This document shows, in pieces, positions 32,701-42,934 of a stretch of 64,000 nucleotides of DNA (within the stretch, counting starts at the first letter, position 1; each line of letters starts with the position of its first letter). Made by a program: the position numbers and the translations under genes. Below the pieces are notes generated by a model. That model saw only the letters and a list, made by a program, of their open reading frames with translations, did no database searches and was not told the origin of the DNA. Source of the stretch: Vulcanimicrobiota bacterium (GTDB lineage Bacteria > Vulcanimicrobiota > Xenobia > Xenobiales > JADMJV01); NCBI GenBank assembly GCA_017307785.1, contig JAFKGI010000007.1:1-64000 (forward strand), given 5' to 3'.

Positions 32701-34082
32701 CCTGGGGCTCGATCTGGAGAGTGCTGCTGGTGCTGGCCGCCGCCCTGGCCAGTCGCCGACCCTTGCTGCGATTCTGGCGCCAGGCAGAGCACCCGGTCAA
32801 TCTGGCCATGGCGCGCATCCTGGTCGCCGGCACGGCCAGCCTGCTGGCCCTCCAGCTCTGGCCCGTCAACCTGCGCATGGCCACCCTCCCGCAACGGCTG
32901 CAACTCCCCATGCAGCAACCCTCGCTACCAGCCGCACTTCTCAATCCCCATCCCGAGCTGGTGGCCTGCTTGTCCCCTTTGTTCTTCCTCTTTTCCGTGC
33001 TCGGCTGCCTGGGCTTCCGCACCCGCTTCAGCCTGGGAGCGGCGGCCCTACTGGGCTGCTACCTGCTGGCGCTGCCGGGGCTTTTTTCAAAGATCGTTCA
33101 CTATCACCACGTCATCTGGTTTCTTGTGCTGCTCGCATGCAGCCCGTGTCATCACGCGCTGTCCCTGGACTGCTGGCTGCTGGCCCGAAAGGGCAAGCGC
33201 TTTCCCAATACACGCCAGCCCGGCTACGCCCCCGCTCTAAAGCTGATCCAGCTGCACATCGCCTTGATTTACTTTTTCCCGGGTCTCTGGAAGCTGACTC
33301 TGCACGGCATTCCGCAGTGGTGTTGGAGCGACAATCTGCGCAACATTTTCTTCTGGCACTGGCGCTACGAAGTCCACATGAATACCGGTTGGCTACCGCT
33401 TTGGCGAATCGATCACCAGCCCTGGCTGCTGCACTGGGGAGCCCTGAGCGCCATTCTCTTTGAGCTTGCCATGCCGTTCCTCGTTCTGCGGCGAAGCGGA
33501 CGAGGCCCGGCCGTCGGCCTGGCCATCCTTTTTCACCTCTTCAACTACTGCTTGCTGAAGCTTGGCTTCTGGCATGTTCTCGTCTGTGACTTCTGCCTCA
33601 TCGATTGGCGCCGACTGCAGCTTCGAGCGGGCGGGGGGCGTGAGCGTGTTCAGGCGCCGGCCCCTACCGCGGGGCGCACGGTGCTAATCGTCGGTTTCAC
33701 CATGCTGGTGATCAACGGCTACTGCGGAATGCGCAACGTGCTGGATTCCTGGCCCTTCAGCTGCTACCCAACCCTCTCGGAGCTCCGACCCGCCAACTCC
33801 CAAGAACTGGAAGTTCAGGTCCAGCGCTCCGATGGCTCCTGGCACCAGGTCCCGTTGCATCCGATGGAGCCTTTCTTCCAGTGGGCTCGTTTCCATCGCA
33901 CCGAAACCCAGCTGCTGCGAGACCCGTCCCGCCTGCCCGCTTTTTGGACACTCCTGCGCAGAACCATGCCCGAACGGGCGCGCGCCGTGCGTTTCTATGC
34001 CAACGTTGTCTCCACCATCCCGGAAGAAGGGGCCAATCCGCCCCTCGAACAGCGGCTGTTGCTGGAATCCCGGGACCTCTAA
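32697..34082 (+). CDS. HTTM-domain integral membrane protein
   Basis: 461 residues from a GTG overlapping the previous stop (GTGA). About 8-9 hydrophobic segments over residues 1-340, with YHHVIWFLVLLACSPC and FFPGLWKLTLHGIPQWCW, which fit the HTTM fold shared with vitamin-K-dependent gamma-carboxylase. A soluble ~110-residue tail follows. Members act as membrane-bound enzymes or partners in peptide modification; here it may receive or modify the product at the membrane. It is the last gene of the operon and is convergent with an araC gene, stops overlapping by 4 bp. Confidence 0.75.
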   Translation: MTWGSIWRVLLVLAAALASRRPLLRFWRQAEHPVNLAMARILVAGTASLLALQLWPVNLRMATLPQRLQLPMQQPSLPAALLNPHPELVACLSPLFFLFSVLGCLGFRTRFSLGAAALLGCYLLALPGLFSKIVHYHHVIWFLVLLACSPCHHALSLDCWLLARKGKRFPNTRQPGYAPALKLIQLHIALIYFFPGLWKLTLHGIPQWCWSDNLRNIFFWHWRYEVHMNTGWLPLWRIDHQPWLLHWGALSAILFELAMPFLVLRRSGRGPAVGLAILFHLFNYCLLKLGFWHVLVCDFCLIDWRRLQLRAGGGRERVQAPAPTAGRTVLIVGFTMLVINGYCGMRNVLDSWPFSCYPTLSELRPANSQELEVQVQRSDGSWHQVPLHPMEPFFQWARFHRTETQLLRDPSRLPAFWTLLRRTMPERARAVRFYANVVSTIPEEGANPPLEQRLLLESRDL

Positions 34083-34987
34083 AGATTCCTACGATAGTCC
34101 GACGGGGTGACGCCGACCTCTTTGCGGAAAACGTCGCTGAAGTGGCTGGCGCTCTGGTAGCCGACTTCCAGGCCAATCTCCAGAATGCTGTGATCGTCCT
34201 TCCTCAGCAGCCGACGAGCCCGGTCCATGCGCATTCTGGTCAAGTGCCGCGAGGGAGTGACGCCGGTCGTCTTCTTGAACAGGCGAGCAAAATGAAACTG
34301 GCTTAACCCCACCTCCCGGGCCAGATCTTCCAGGTGCAGGCTCCTGTCCAGGCGAGATTTCAGAAAGTGGTCAATGTGGGCCAGTTGAAAGGCTGTCAGG
34401 CCCACCAGACGACGATTGCGGGGTCGGCCGACCTCACCATAAGCGCGCATCAAGTGAACGGCCAGAGCACGTGCCACCCCCTGCACCAGAGAAACGCTGG
34501 CCTTTTCCCGCTGCACAAGTTCCTGACGAAGTAGCTCCAACAACATCCACAAAACTTCGTCCCGCTGAGCGGAAAACTCGCGCAGGACCGGCACTTCGGC
34601 CCCCTCCCCCCAGAGATCGGCGGCAGCCTCCGCCAGCAACGGCAGTCCCACATAGACCGCCATAACCGTCGGCAAAGTGGGACCGGAGGCCTGCCAGCGA
34701 ACCTCGTACGGTGTCCGTGAGGCGGTCAGAAACATGTCGCCGGCGTTGACTTCGGAGCGCAGCCAGGTCCCACCGATCTCGCGTTCCTCCACCACCAACT
34801 GCCCCTCCAGAGTCCAGACGATCTGGGGCTCCGGCACGGCGGGAATCAACAGCGCTTCGTGCTGATCGGGTCGCACGTGAATCTCGACCAGCAGGTCCTG
34901 CCAGGCCGGACCCTGACCGGAAAAAAGCAGATCGCCCGGAAAATATGTATGCAAAACCTCAGCCGAAGTCTGTGCTGCCATTCCCAC
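34079..34987 (-). CDS. AraC-family regulator with cupin-type sensor
   Basis: 302 residues from a GTG (ATG 34981 is also possible). An N-terminal cupin-like sensor of ~190 residues is followed by the two helix-turn-helix units (LEDLAREVGLSQFHFARLFKKTTGVTPSRHL and IGLEVGYQSASHFSDVFRKEVGVTPSDYR). It lies 35 bp downstream of the aldo/keto reductase gene on the same strand and probably controls that small operon. The operator is not evident. Confidence 0.92.
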   Translation of the reverse strand: MGMAAQTSAEVLHTYFPGDLLFSGQGPAWQDLLVEIHVRPDQHEALLIPAVPEPQIVWTLEGQLVVEEREIGGTWLRSEVNAGDMFLTASRTPYEVRWQASGPTLPTVMAVYVGLPLLAEAAADLWGEGAEVPVLREFSAQRDEVLWMLLELLRQELVQREKASVSLVQGVARALAVHLMRAYGEVGRPRNRRLVGLTAFQLAHIDHFLKSRLDRSLHLEDLAREVGLSQFHFARLFKKTTGVTPSRHLTRMRMDRARRLLRKDDHSILEIGLEVGYQSASHFSDVFRKEVGVTPSDYRRNL

Positions 34988-35022
34988 CGATTCACCTGGG
35001 AAAGGCAGGAAGCCTCCGTCGG

Positions 35023-36373
<1,351 letters not shown>

Positions 36374-36510
36374 AAGTTGTGTCCTGCTTTCAGTGACCTC
36401 ATTTTAGCCCCGCCCGGTTTTGGCTGTCTCACCGGATCTTGCTTGCACTATCGAGATCTTGCTCTAAGCAGGCACGGAACCGGTTGTGGGGGAAGCCATC
36501 GCGGGGGAAT

Positions 36511-36882
36511 ATGGACAAACTCGTTTATCTGCTCGAAGACAGCGACGCCGACGTGCTGGCATTCTTGCGGGCTCTCAAGAAGATCTCGCCGGGAACTCGC
36601 CTGGTCCGCTGGCGGACTCTGCAACAGGCGCTGGAGTATCTGGCAGCCCGCGGCCAGGAAGTTCCGGTCGCCATGTTTCTCGATCTCTACCTGCCCGACG
36701 GCGGAGGGCTCGATTTATTGCGCAGAATTTCCGATTTCCCCTCGCCCATTTTCCTCATCTCCTCGCTTGCCAGCGCCGAATTGAGAGAGATCGCCATCGA
36801 GGCGGGGGCTCTGGGATTGGTCGACAAGGACCAGAGTTTCGCGGACTTCGCGGCGGCGCTCCAGCAAGCACTGACCGGATAA
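36511..36882 (+). CDS. Stand-alone receiver domain protein
   Basis: 123 residues; ATG 36511 follows GGGGGAAT. Acidic pocket E9-D10 with D12, phospho-acceptor D58 (AMFLDLYLPDGGG) and the LVDKDQ lysine. There is no output domain. It resembles small adaptor receivers placed next to sensor kinases, but none is adjacent here. It is convergent with the queuosine salvage gene. Confidence 0.88.
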   Translation: MDKLVYLLEDSDADVLAFLRALKKISPGTRLVRWRTLQQALEYLAARGQEVPVAMFLDLYLPDGGGLDLLRRISDFPSPIFLISSLASAELREIAIEAGALGLVDKDQSFADFAAALQQALTG

Positions 36883-36889
36883 CACGGGC

Positions 36890-38050
36890 CTAATAGGCGG
36901 TGGTGACCGTGACGTGAGGCTTGGAGTTCTTATCCTGACGAGCCTGCAGCCACAAGAAAGAGTCCAGTCCTCGCGAGTCTAGAGCCGCATGCTCGGGATT
37001 TTTGTGCAGCTCTTCGCGCAGCAACTCCGCGGCCACAATCGTAAAGGCCCGCATCTCTTGTTCCATCTGCGAGTCCCGAGGAATCTTCTGCCCCTGGTCC
37101 ACCTTCTCGGCCAGCTGCGAATCGTATTGTAGGATTCCCATGTTGCGCAGCCCGCGCGGCAACTGATAGTCGGCAAAGACGGTCAGTTCCCCCACGTCCG
37201 GGCATTGGAACAAACCGCTATCCTCCAGACGAGAATGCAGCATGCCCACGGCCAGCTGAGCCCGCTTGTTGTAGACGTGGCCCTCCGGCGAGGTATCGCG
37301 AAAGCTGGGAAAATCTTGAGTCAGGCGCTCCACGATGCCGTTCCCGCCGTCGAAAGCCCGCCCGCCCGACTGCTCCACCAGGTTGGAAAAATGCCCCTGA
37401 TACTTTTCCTGAAGAACCGTGCCCACCTCGTGAAAAATGGCCAGACGCTCGTCCAGCAACGGCAGTTCGAAATTACCCCGGAAAATATGGGCCATCTCCT
37501 CGCGGCTGACGTTGGCCAGAAAAGCCGCGTCCAGAACCGGCACTCCTTCTTGCATGGCCCGCTTCAGGCCCGCGATCATCCCGTCCGCGCCGGTATATTC
37601 CTTGCCGTTGAACTCGGTCTTGTACTTCTCACCGCTGTCGGGATCAAAGAAGAGAAAATTGATGCTGTTGGCCACCATGAAGAAATCCATGGTGCGCTGA
37701 CTGTCTTCCTCGATATAGTGGGGGAACTTCCAGTTGGCCGGCTTCAGCTGCTCGGGAGTCAGCTGACTCGCCTGCTTCTTCAAAGCCTCCAGGTCCATCT
37801 TTACAAATTTAGCGTTGCGAATCACCGGCTCCAAACTGGCCACCACCGGATTCGCACTCCGGGCCGCCCGCGCAAACAACGCGTCCAGACGACCGTTCAA
37901 TTCGCTGGGCCGATACTGCAACTTGCCCAAATCCGCCCAGGCCGGCGTGGCCTCCGTCGAGCCCGCCAGACCATCTGAATTCCCCTCGCGCGCAACCTGG
38001 GGCGAACGAGGTCCGCTCTTCACAGCCGAAACGGTACTACTGATCAACAT
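36890..38050 (-). CDS. Queuosine salvage protein (QNG1/DUF2419 family)
   Basis: 386 residues. It is recognised from FPHYIEEDSQRTMDFFMVANSINFLF, GYTGADGM-like segment (KEYTGADGMIAGLKRAM), and the C-terminal TVFADYQLPRGLRNMGIL...RAFTIVAAELL, which match the queuosine-5'-phosphate N-glycosylase family. The enzyme frees queuine so that it can be put back into tRNA. The first ~60 residues are low-complexity and may be a lineage-specific extension. No queuosine biosynthesis gene is in the window. It is convergent with a receiver gene and divergent from the sulfatase gene. Confidence 0.75.
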   Translation of the reverse strand: MLISSTVSAVKSGPRSPQVAREGNSDGLAGSTEATPAWADLGKLQYRPSELNGRLDALFARAARSANPVVASLEPVIRNAKFVKMDLEALKKQASQLTPEQLKPANWKFPHYIEEDSQRTMDFFMVANSINFLFFDPDSGEKYKTEFNGKEYTGADGMIAGLKRAMQEGVPVLDAAFLANVSREEMAHIFRGNFELPLLDERLAIFHEVGTVLQEKYQGHFSNLVEQSGGRAFDGGNGIVERLTQDFPSFRDTSPEGHVYNKRAQLAVGMLHSRLEDSGLFQCPDVGELTVFADYQLPRGLRNMGILQYDSQLAEKVDQGQKIPRDSQMEQEMRAFTIVAAELLREELHKNPEHAALDSRGLDSFLWLQARQDKNSKPHVTVTTAY

Positions 38051-38163
38051 ACCAGCAGCATAGTCCCGTCGACTGACAAGTTTCTGAAATTTCCGCTATA
38101 CCCAATCCCAAAGCGGGCTCGCTTTTCTTGCCAAAAGTAATCCAGACGCTTATGGTGTGCCCC

Positions 38164-40020
38164 ATGGATCGCAGAGAATTTCTCCAGGCATTCGCGGCCT
38201 CCGCCGCCCTCTCGCTTACAGGTTGTGGCACTTCCTCGGATACGACGGTCACCAATCCGCCCGGACAAATTCAACCGCACATTTTGCTGGTGATGGTCGA
38301 CCAGTTGCGCTACCCGGTTCACTTTCCCGCCGGGATTTCCACCCCCGACCAGTTCATCGAGCGCTTCATGCCCAATCTCCATCGCCACATCTGGCGCGAC
38401 GGAGTCAAGTTCTCCAACCACCAGATCGCGGCCGCCGCCTGCACCCCCTCGCGCGGAGTGATGCTCAGCGGACTCTACGCCCAGCAGACCTGGGTGCTCA
38501 CCACCATCACCGGCAAAGGTCCCGGCGGCTCTGAGCCTCCTGGACTGGCGCCCGATTTTCCCACTTACGGCAAGTTGCTCCGCCAACTCGGCTACCAGAC
38601 CCCCTACTTCGGCAAATTCCACGTCAACACCGACTACCCGCTGGCCGCCAGCGCCTGTACCCCCGGTCAGCTCGACTATCTGGAGCCCTTCGGTTTTCAA
38701 AGCTTCGTCTGCCCCGACCTCGGGGGCTCGCAGGGTCAGGGCGAAGGTGGCAACGGCTCGATTCAAGGGGATGAAGACGTGGCTGACCTGGCCATCGGCT
38801 ATCTGGGCGCCCTCAGCGCCAAATCGCCCCCCATCTGCGCCACCGTCAGCTTCGTCAATCCGCACGACTACGAATATTTCTGGGGCGGCACCGAGCCCGC
38901 CACCTATGCCGACCTCTTCTCCGACGGAGGCGCCACGCCGCTGGTGGCCTACGACACCACCATCCAGCAGGAAGCCAATCCCACGCCCCAGGGCTTCCCC
39001 GCCGTTCCCTCCAACTGGGAGCACATCGACACTCTGGCCGCCAACAAACCGCGCACTCAGGTCATGATCAATGAAGCCAATCAGGCCATCTTCTCGGCCG
39101 TCAATTTCGACAGCGCCAGCACCGACTTCCAACTGCAAGACTCCCCGATCGCCGGCGGCCGCGTCAAGAAAGGAGTGGCCCCCTACTCCTACTGGCAGCG
39201 CGGTCAGGACTGTTATGCCTCGGTCGTCTCGGCCGTGGATCGGCAAATCGGAAGGGTGATGGACGCGATTCCCGCTGAAGTCCTGGCCAACACCGTGGTC
39301 GTCTTCTGCAGCGATCACGGAGACTACGTGGGCTCCCACGGTTTTCTCCAGAACAAAGTGGGCACCGGCTATGCTGAGGCTCTGCGAGTCCCCCTGCTGG
39401 TGCGCGATCATACGGGAAGATTCGCCAGCGAAACCACGCGCGTGCGCACCGGACTCACCTCCAGCGTCGACCTGCTGCGCCTGCTGGTAGACCTGGGCAA
39501 CAACGGCAGCAGCACCTGGATGCAGGGAGACCTGGCCACGCTCTACGAGTCACGCCATAAGATTCTCGACATGGTAGCCTCCGCGGACGCGCCCGGTCGC
39601 GACTACGCCTGCTTTACCAGCGACGAGTTTGTCCAGCGTATCCTCAACTTCAACGCCGCGCCCACCCACATCATGGCGCTGCTGCAAGCTTACACCAAAC
39701 TGGTCACCTACAACTTCTGGACTCCCGCTTCCACCCGCTTCAGTCCTCTGGATCGGGGAGTCGAGTTCTATGACTACGCGACCGCGGGCGGACAATCCGA
39801 AATGGACAACCAGTCCTCCGATCCCCGCGTCCCCGAACAGCTCGCCAGACTCTTCGACCAGCTGCTGCCCAACGAGGTGCGTAAGCCCCTACCGGCCTCG
39901 CTGCGAGCGATCCAAAGCCAGCAAGAACAGGCCTGGATTGCTTATGCCGATCTACTCGACAATCTGCAAGACGCGGTTTCCCTCTCCAGCGTCCACCTCA
40001 GTCTGGGAGGCGGACTCTAG
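38164..40020 (+). CDS. Sulfatase-family lipoprotein
   Basis: 618 residues from ATG 38164 (ATG 38152 is in frame). MDRREFLQ... with ALSLTGC is a twin-arginine-like lipoprotein signal, lipidated C21. The sulfatase signature is ACTPSRG, with C93 to be converted to formylglycine; VMVDQLR supplies an early metal ligand and FCSDHGDYVGSHG the later ones. The alkaline-phosphatase-superfamily fold is complete. It should hydrolyse sulfate (or phosphonate) esters outside the inner membrane; the substrate is not predictable. The maturation enzyme is not in the window. Confidence 0.88.
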   Translation: MDRREFLQAFAASAALSLTGCGTSSDTTVTNPPGQIQPHILLVMVDQLRYPVHFPAGISTPDQFIERFMPNLHRHIWRDGVKFSNHQIAAAACTPSRGVMLSGLYAQQTWVLTTITGKGPGGSEPPGLAPDFPTYGKLLRQLGYQTPYFGKFHVNTDYPLAASACTPGQLDYLEPFGFQSFVCPDLGGSQGQGEGGNGSIQGDEDVADLAIGYLGALSAKSPPICATVSFVNPHDYEYFWGGTEPATYADLFSDGGATPLVAYDTTIQQEANPTPQGFPAVPSNWEHIDTLAANKPRTQVMINEANQAIFSAVNFDSASTDFQLQDSPIAGGRVKKGVAPYSYWQRGQDCYASVVSAVDRQIGRVMDAIPAEVLANTVVVFCSDHGDYVGSHGFLQNKVGTGYAEALRVPLLVRDHTGRFASETTRVRTGLTSSVDLLRLLVDLGNNGSSTWMQGDLATLYESRHKILDMVASADAPGRDYACFTSDEFVQRILNFNAAPTHIMALLQAYTKLVTYNFWTPASTRFSPLDRGVEFYDYATAGGQSEMDNQSSDPRVPEQLARLFDQLLPNEVRKPLPASLRAIQSQQEQAWIAYADLLDNLQDAVSLSSVHLSLGGGL

Positions 40021-40078
40021 CCGGCCGAGGGTGGTGGAAATGCTGGCGCCACGAGCGACTCGAGAAAGAAGGACGAAC

Positions 40079-40471
40079 TCAGAATCCCGGGACGCCGGCC
40101 AGTAAGAAAGCAGCGGCCGTGGCCACCAGCGCCAAACCGGTCACCGTTCCCGCTACCGCCGATTTGCTGCCACCGGAAAAAATAATCGGCAGCAGGGCGC
40201 CGGCCGCGCAGGGCAGGGCCGTCATGCCGGCGGCAATCCCCAGCCCTGTGGCCAGACCGGTCGAGCCGGCCTGAGCCGCGTGGAAGGCCGCCACTCCCAG
40301 CCCGGTGGGCAAGGCTGCCGAAGTCGCCACGTGCGAGGTCATCGAAAGAAATTGGCTGGTGGCCGACGTTTCGCTTTTGACAAAAGTGTCTACAGGCTCC
40401 TGGGACGGAGCCTCTTTCCGGGTCGCTGGCAAAGCAAGGGTAGGAAGGTTGACCTTGGATTGAATTTTCAC
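40079..40471 (-). CDS. Small Gly/Ala-rich membrane protein with D-x-F N-terminal motif
   Basis: 130 residues from a GTG behind GGAGG. A soluble N-terminus (MKIQSKVNLP..., with V27-D28-T-F30) is followed by about three small-residue-rich hydrophobic segments (residues 45-130). The N-terminus has the same MKI start and V-D-x-F at exactly the same position as the protein at 63045-63476, and a D-T-F-x-R/K-S like the one at 40681-42213. The function is unknown. It is divergent from the deiminase-like gene across a palindrome-bearing spacer. Confidence 0.55.
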   Translation of the reverse strand: MKIQSKVNLPTLALPATRKEAPSQEPVDTFVKSETSATSQFLSMTSHVATSAALPTGLGVAAFHAAQAGSTGLATGLGIAAGMTALPCAAGALLPIIFSGGSKSAVAGTVTGLALVATAAAFLLAGVPGF

Positions 40472-40574
40472 GCTGAGTTGGCCTCCGAAGGGGTTCTATC
40501 TGTGTCCCTCAAGTCTAGCCGGGAGGCGATAGAAGGCCGTAAAAAGGGCCGCGCCCAGATGAAAACGGTATGAA

Positions 40575-40593
40575 CGGAGAAAACGTTTCTCCG
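40575..40593. promoter_or_regulatory. Palindrome between two divergent genes
   Basis: CGGAGAAA-ACG-TTTCTCCG: perfect 8-bp arms around a 3-bp centre in the 209-bp spacer between the small membrane protein gene and the deiminase-like gene. No T-run follows, so an operator serving one or both divergent promoters is more likely than a terminator. The rest of the spacer shows nothing I can name. Confidence 0.5.
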
Positions 40594-40680
40594 CCGCGCA
40601 TTCCCTCGTGCTTTAGAATCCTTTCCACCGCTCCAGCCGGATTTCATAGAAGTTTCACCACAACCGGCTAGACTTCCGAT

Positions 40681-42213
40681 ATGGCCATCGGCAGCATACG
40701 CAAAAAGGACCAGGGTCCCATCCGGCCCTCCTGGTCGCGCCATAGCCAGGCCAACTTGCGCAGCCAGGGCCAGCCCGACACCTTCAGCCGCAGCGAACCG
40801 CAACAATTCCCGCAGCTGCAGGGACGCATCCAGGTCGGCGGCCACCTGCTGAAAGACCCGCAGCACTCTCAGTATCCCTCCAGCCGCTACGAAATCCGCT
40901 GCTACGCGCCCGGTCCCGAGGGAGCGGTGCGCAGCCTGAGCGTGGAGGAACTGGTTGCCGCCCAGAAGGGTCCTTTCCAATCGGAGCTGAGTTTTGGAGT
41001 CAGCCCGGACTCGGGGCGTCCTCGCCGGTCGGACGAAAGCATCGGAAGGATCGTGCCCAAAGACCACAGCCTGCGCATCGACTCCATCGACATGCAGTAC
41101 CAGCACTCGGGTGTCAATCGTCGCTACTTCCAACAGCTGACCCAGGTCGGCGCCATCGAGAATTTCCAGGTGCGCGGCCTGGTAGAAGCTCACGAACTGG
41201 AAGAAGCCGACAAGAACCTGCGCCAGGCCGGCTGCTCCCATTACCAACTCTCCCCCGGGCCCATCGGTGCGGAGTGGCTCGAGGACTACAGCGAGCCCCT
41301 GCTCGGCGGCGGCCGAGTGGTCCCGGCCCCATTCTCGGGCGGCCTGCAACCCTTGCTCGAGAGCCTCGGCGAGGCCCGCGGGCAGCGCTTCCAGCCCCAC
41401 GGTCTCTCCGGCGATTTCTCCAGTCAGGGCAGTGTGCAACAGGGCGGCTACCAGCGAATCGGCGGCTCCCAGGCCATGGTCTATGGCGAGAAACTCTATC
41501 AGGCGCAAAGCTACGTGGAGGGCGGCAACATGCTCTCGGGCCAGCGCGCCGACGGCACCCCATACCTGCTGGTCGGACAGGACAGCATGGATCTCACCGG
41601 GGCTCTGCTCGAGAAGAAACTGGGACGCACGCCCTCTCCCGAAGAAGTCCGCCAGACCGTGGCCGGCGATTACGGAGTCAGCACCGACCAGGTTTTCGGC
41701 ATCGAGCAACCCGGGGCATTCCACCTGGACATGCGCATGACTTCCCTGGCTCCCGGCGTCATCGGCCTCCAGGACAGTCCCCTGGCCGCGCGCCTGCAGA
41801 CCGAGTGGCTGGCCCAGGAAGCCCCCTTGTCGGAAGCCGACCAGCAGCGACTCGACCGCCTTGCGGCCGAAGCCGACCAGGCGGCCCGCTACGAAGCGCT
41901 CACTCGCCGGGACCTGGAGAAAGCCGGCCTGCAGGTCGTCTCCATGCCCGGCGCCTTCCGCAACCTGGCCAAGGTCAACATCGACGGCTCCAACTTCTTC
42001 AACGGCCGCCACGGCACCAACCCCCAGGGCGAGAAATACACCATCCTGATGGGCGGCACCGCCAAACAAGAAGAGTATCTGGCCGACTTTCTGCTCGGCC
42101 AGGGCCACCTCCAGGTCGACCGTCTCTATTTCCTCGACCCGGAGCAAAACGGGCAAACCCTGGGCCAGCACGGCGGCCTCAAGTGCCGCACCAAGCCTCA
42201 CGGCCAGGTCTAG
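40681..42213 (+). CDS. Guanidino-group-modifying enzyme, peptidyl-arginine/agmatine deiminase-like
   Basis: 510 residues. An N-terminal ~45-residue segment with the motif PDTFSRSE is followed by an unassigned region, then a pentein-type catalytic half: SYVEGGNML (E280), GAFHLDMRM (H348, D350) and HGGLKCRTKPHG with the nucleophile C502 near the C-terminus. This E/H-D/C order and spacing is that of the amidinotransferase/deiminase superfamily. It may deiminate arginine (free, peptidyl or guanidino compounds). No signal peptide is visible. A TetR gene follows after 46 bp. Confidence 0.68.
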   Translation: MAIGSIRKKDQGPIRPSWSRHSQANLRSQGQPDTFSRSEPQQFPQLQGRIQVGGHLLKDPQHSQYPSSRYEIRCYAPGPEGAVRSLSVEELVAAQKGPFQSELSFGVSPDSGRPRRSDESIGRIVPKDHSLRIDSIDMQYQHSGVNRRYFQQLTQVGAIENFQVRGLVEAHELEEADKNLRQAGCSHYQLSPGPIGAEWLEDYSEPLLGGGRVVPAPFSGGLQPLLESLGEARGQRFQPHGLSGDFSSQGSVQQGGYQRIGGSQAMVYGEKLYQAQSYVEGGNMLSGQRADGTPYLLVGQDSMDLTGALLEKKLGRTPSPEEVRQTVAGDYGVSTDQVFGIEQPGAFHLDMRMTSLAPGVIGLQDSPLAARLQTEWLAQEAPLSEADQQRLDRLAAEADQAARYEALTRRDLEKAGLQVVSMPGAFRNLAKVNIDGSNFFNGRHGTNPQGEKYTILMGGTAKQEEYLADFLLGQGHLQVDRLYFLDPEQNGQTLGQHGGLKCRTKPHGQV

Positions 42214-42259
42214 AAGCAACTGGCAGGACTAGCCTGGCACCAGACAAAATCGCAGAGAA

Positions 42260-42862
42260 ATGTCCAAAGAGCGCATCCAGCAGAAGAACCCCGACGTGAC
42301 CGACGCCCTGGTGGAAGCCACCGGGCGCCTTATGGAGCAACTGGGCTACCGCAAGACCTCGATGGAGGACATCGCCGCCGCCGCCGGAGTCAGCCGGGCC
42401 ACCGCCTACCTCTACTTCCCCAACAAAGAAGCCATGCTGGTCGCCTGGATCGATCGCCGCACCAGCCAACGACTGGCGGCCCTCGAGGGAATCATCCAGG
42501 CTGAATCTGATCCCGTCGAGCGCGTGCGCAAAGCCGTCATGGCTCGCATCGAGTTCTCGCTGGACGGGGCCCGGGGCTGGGGAGAACGCATTGATGAACT
42601 GCTCACGGCCGTGCGCCTGGCTCCAGAGGAATGGCGCCGCCGCATGCTTCACGATGAAGCGGCCTTGCTGGTGGAGACTCTGTCGCTGCCTTGCTTTCGC
42701 TGCCCCGTCAGCCCCCAGGCCACCAGCGAACTGCTCTCGCTGGCCACTCACGGGATCTTCTACAACCATCTGGGCAGACACCGACTCGACGAAAAGCACG
42801 AACTGCGCCAGCAGGCTGAGCAACTGATCGACCTGCTGCTCGGGGGCATCGTGCGCCCCTGA
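42260..42862 (+). CDS. TetR-family repressor, probable regulator of the efflux operon
   Basis: 200 residues. The N-terminal helix-turn-helix is SMEDIAAAAGVSRATAYLYFPNKEAML, with a helical ligand-binding C-terminal part. It lies 95 bp upstream of an MFS-TolC-HlyD operon with an intrinsic terminator between, and a long perfect palindrome covers the operon start; local repression of efflux is the natural reading. No self-operator was identified. Confidence 0.93.
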   Translation: MSKERIQQKNPDVTDALVEATGRLMEQLGYRKTSMEDIAAAAGVSRATAYLYFPNKEAMLVAWIDRRTSQRLAALEGIIQAESDPVERVRKAVMARIEFSLDGARGWGERIDELLTAVRLAPEEWRRRMLHDEAALLVETLSLPCFRCPVSPQATSELLSLATHGIFYNHLGRHRLDEKHELRQQAEQLIDLLLGGIVRP

Positions 42863-42882
42863 CGGTCACCCGGAATTCCGAG

Positions 42883-42908
42883 AACGCCCTGCGGGGCGTT
42901 TTTTTTTT
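42883..42908 (+). terminator. Intrinsic terminator after tetR
   Basis: AACGCCC (42883-42889), loop TGCG, GGGCGTT (42894-42900), running into ten T residues (42899-42908). It separates the tetR transcript from the efflux operon, so the latter needs its own promoter within the next ~50 bp. Confidence 0.9.
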
Positions 42909-42934
42909 GCCCCAGGTGGCAGCAGGACTTCTAC

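Noticed and set aside
38044..39411. 455-residue minus-strand frame opposite the sulfatase gene
   Set aside because: The sulfatase signature is on the other strand; this frame is a compositional shadow.
40468..42219. 583-residue minus-strand frame opposite the deiminase-like gene
   Set aside because: Low-complexity Ala/Gly/Leu/Val composition with no motif; the plus strand has the E/H/C catalytic set.
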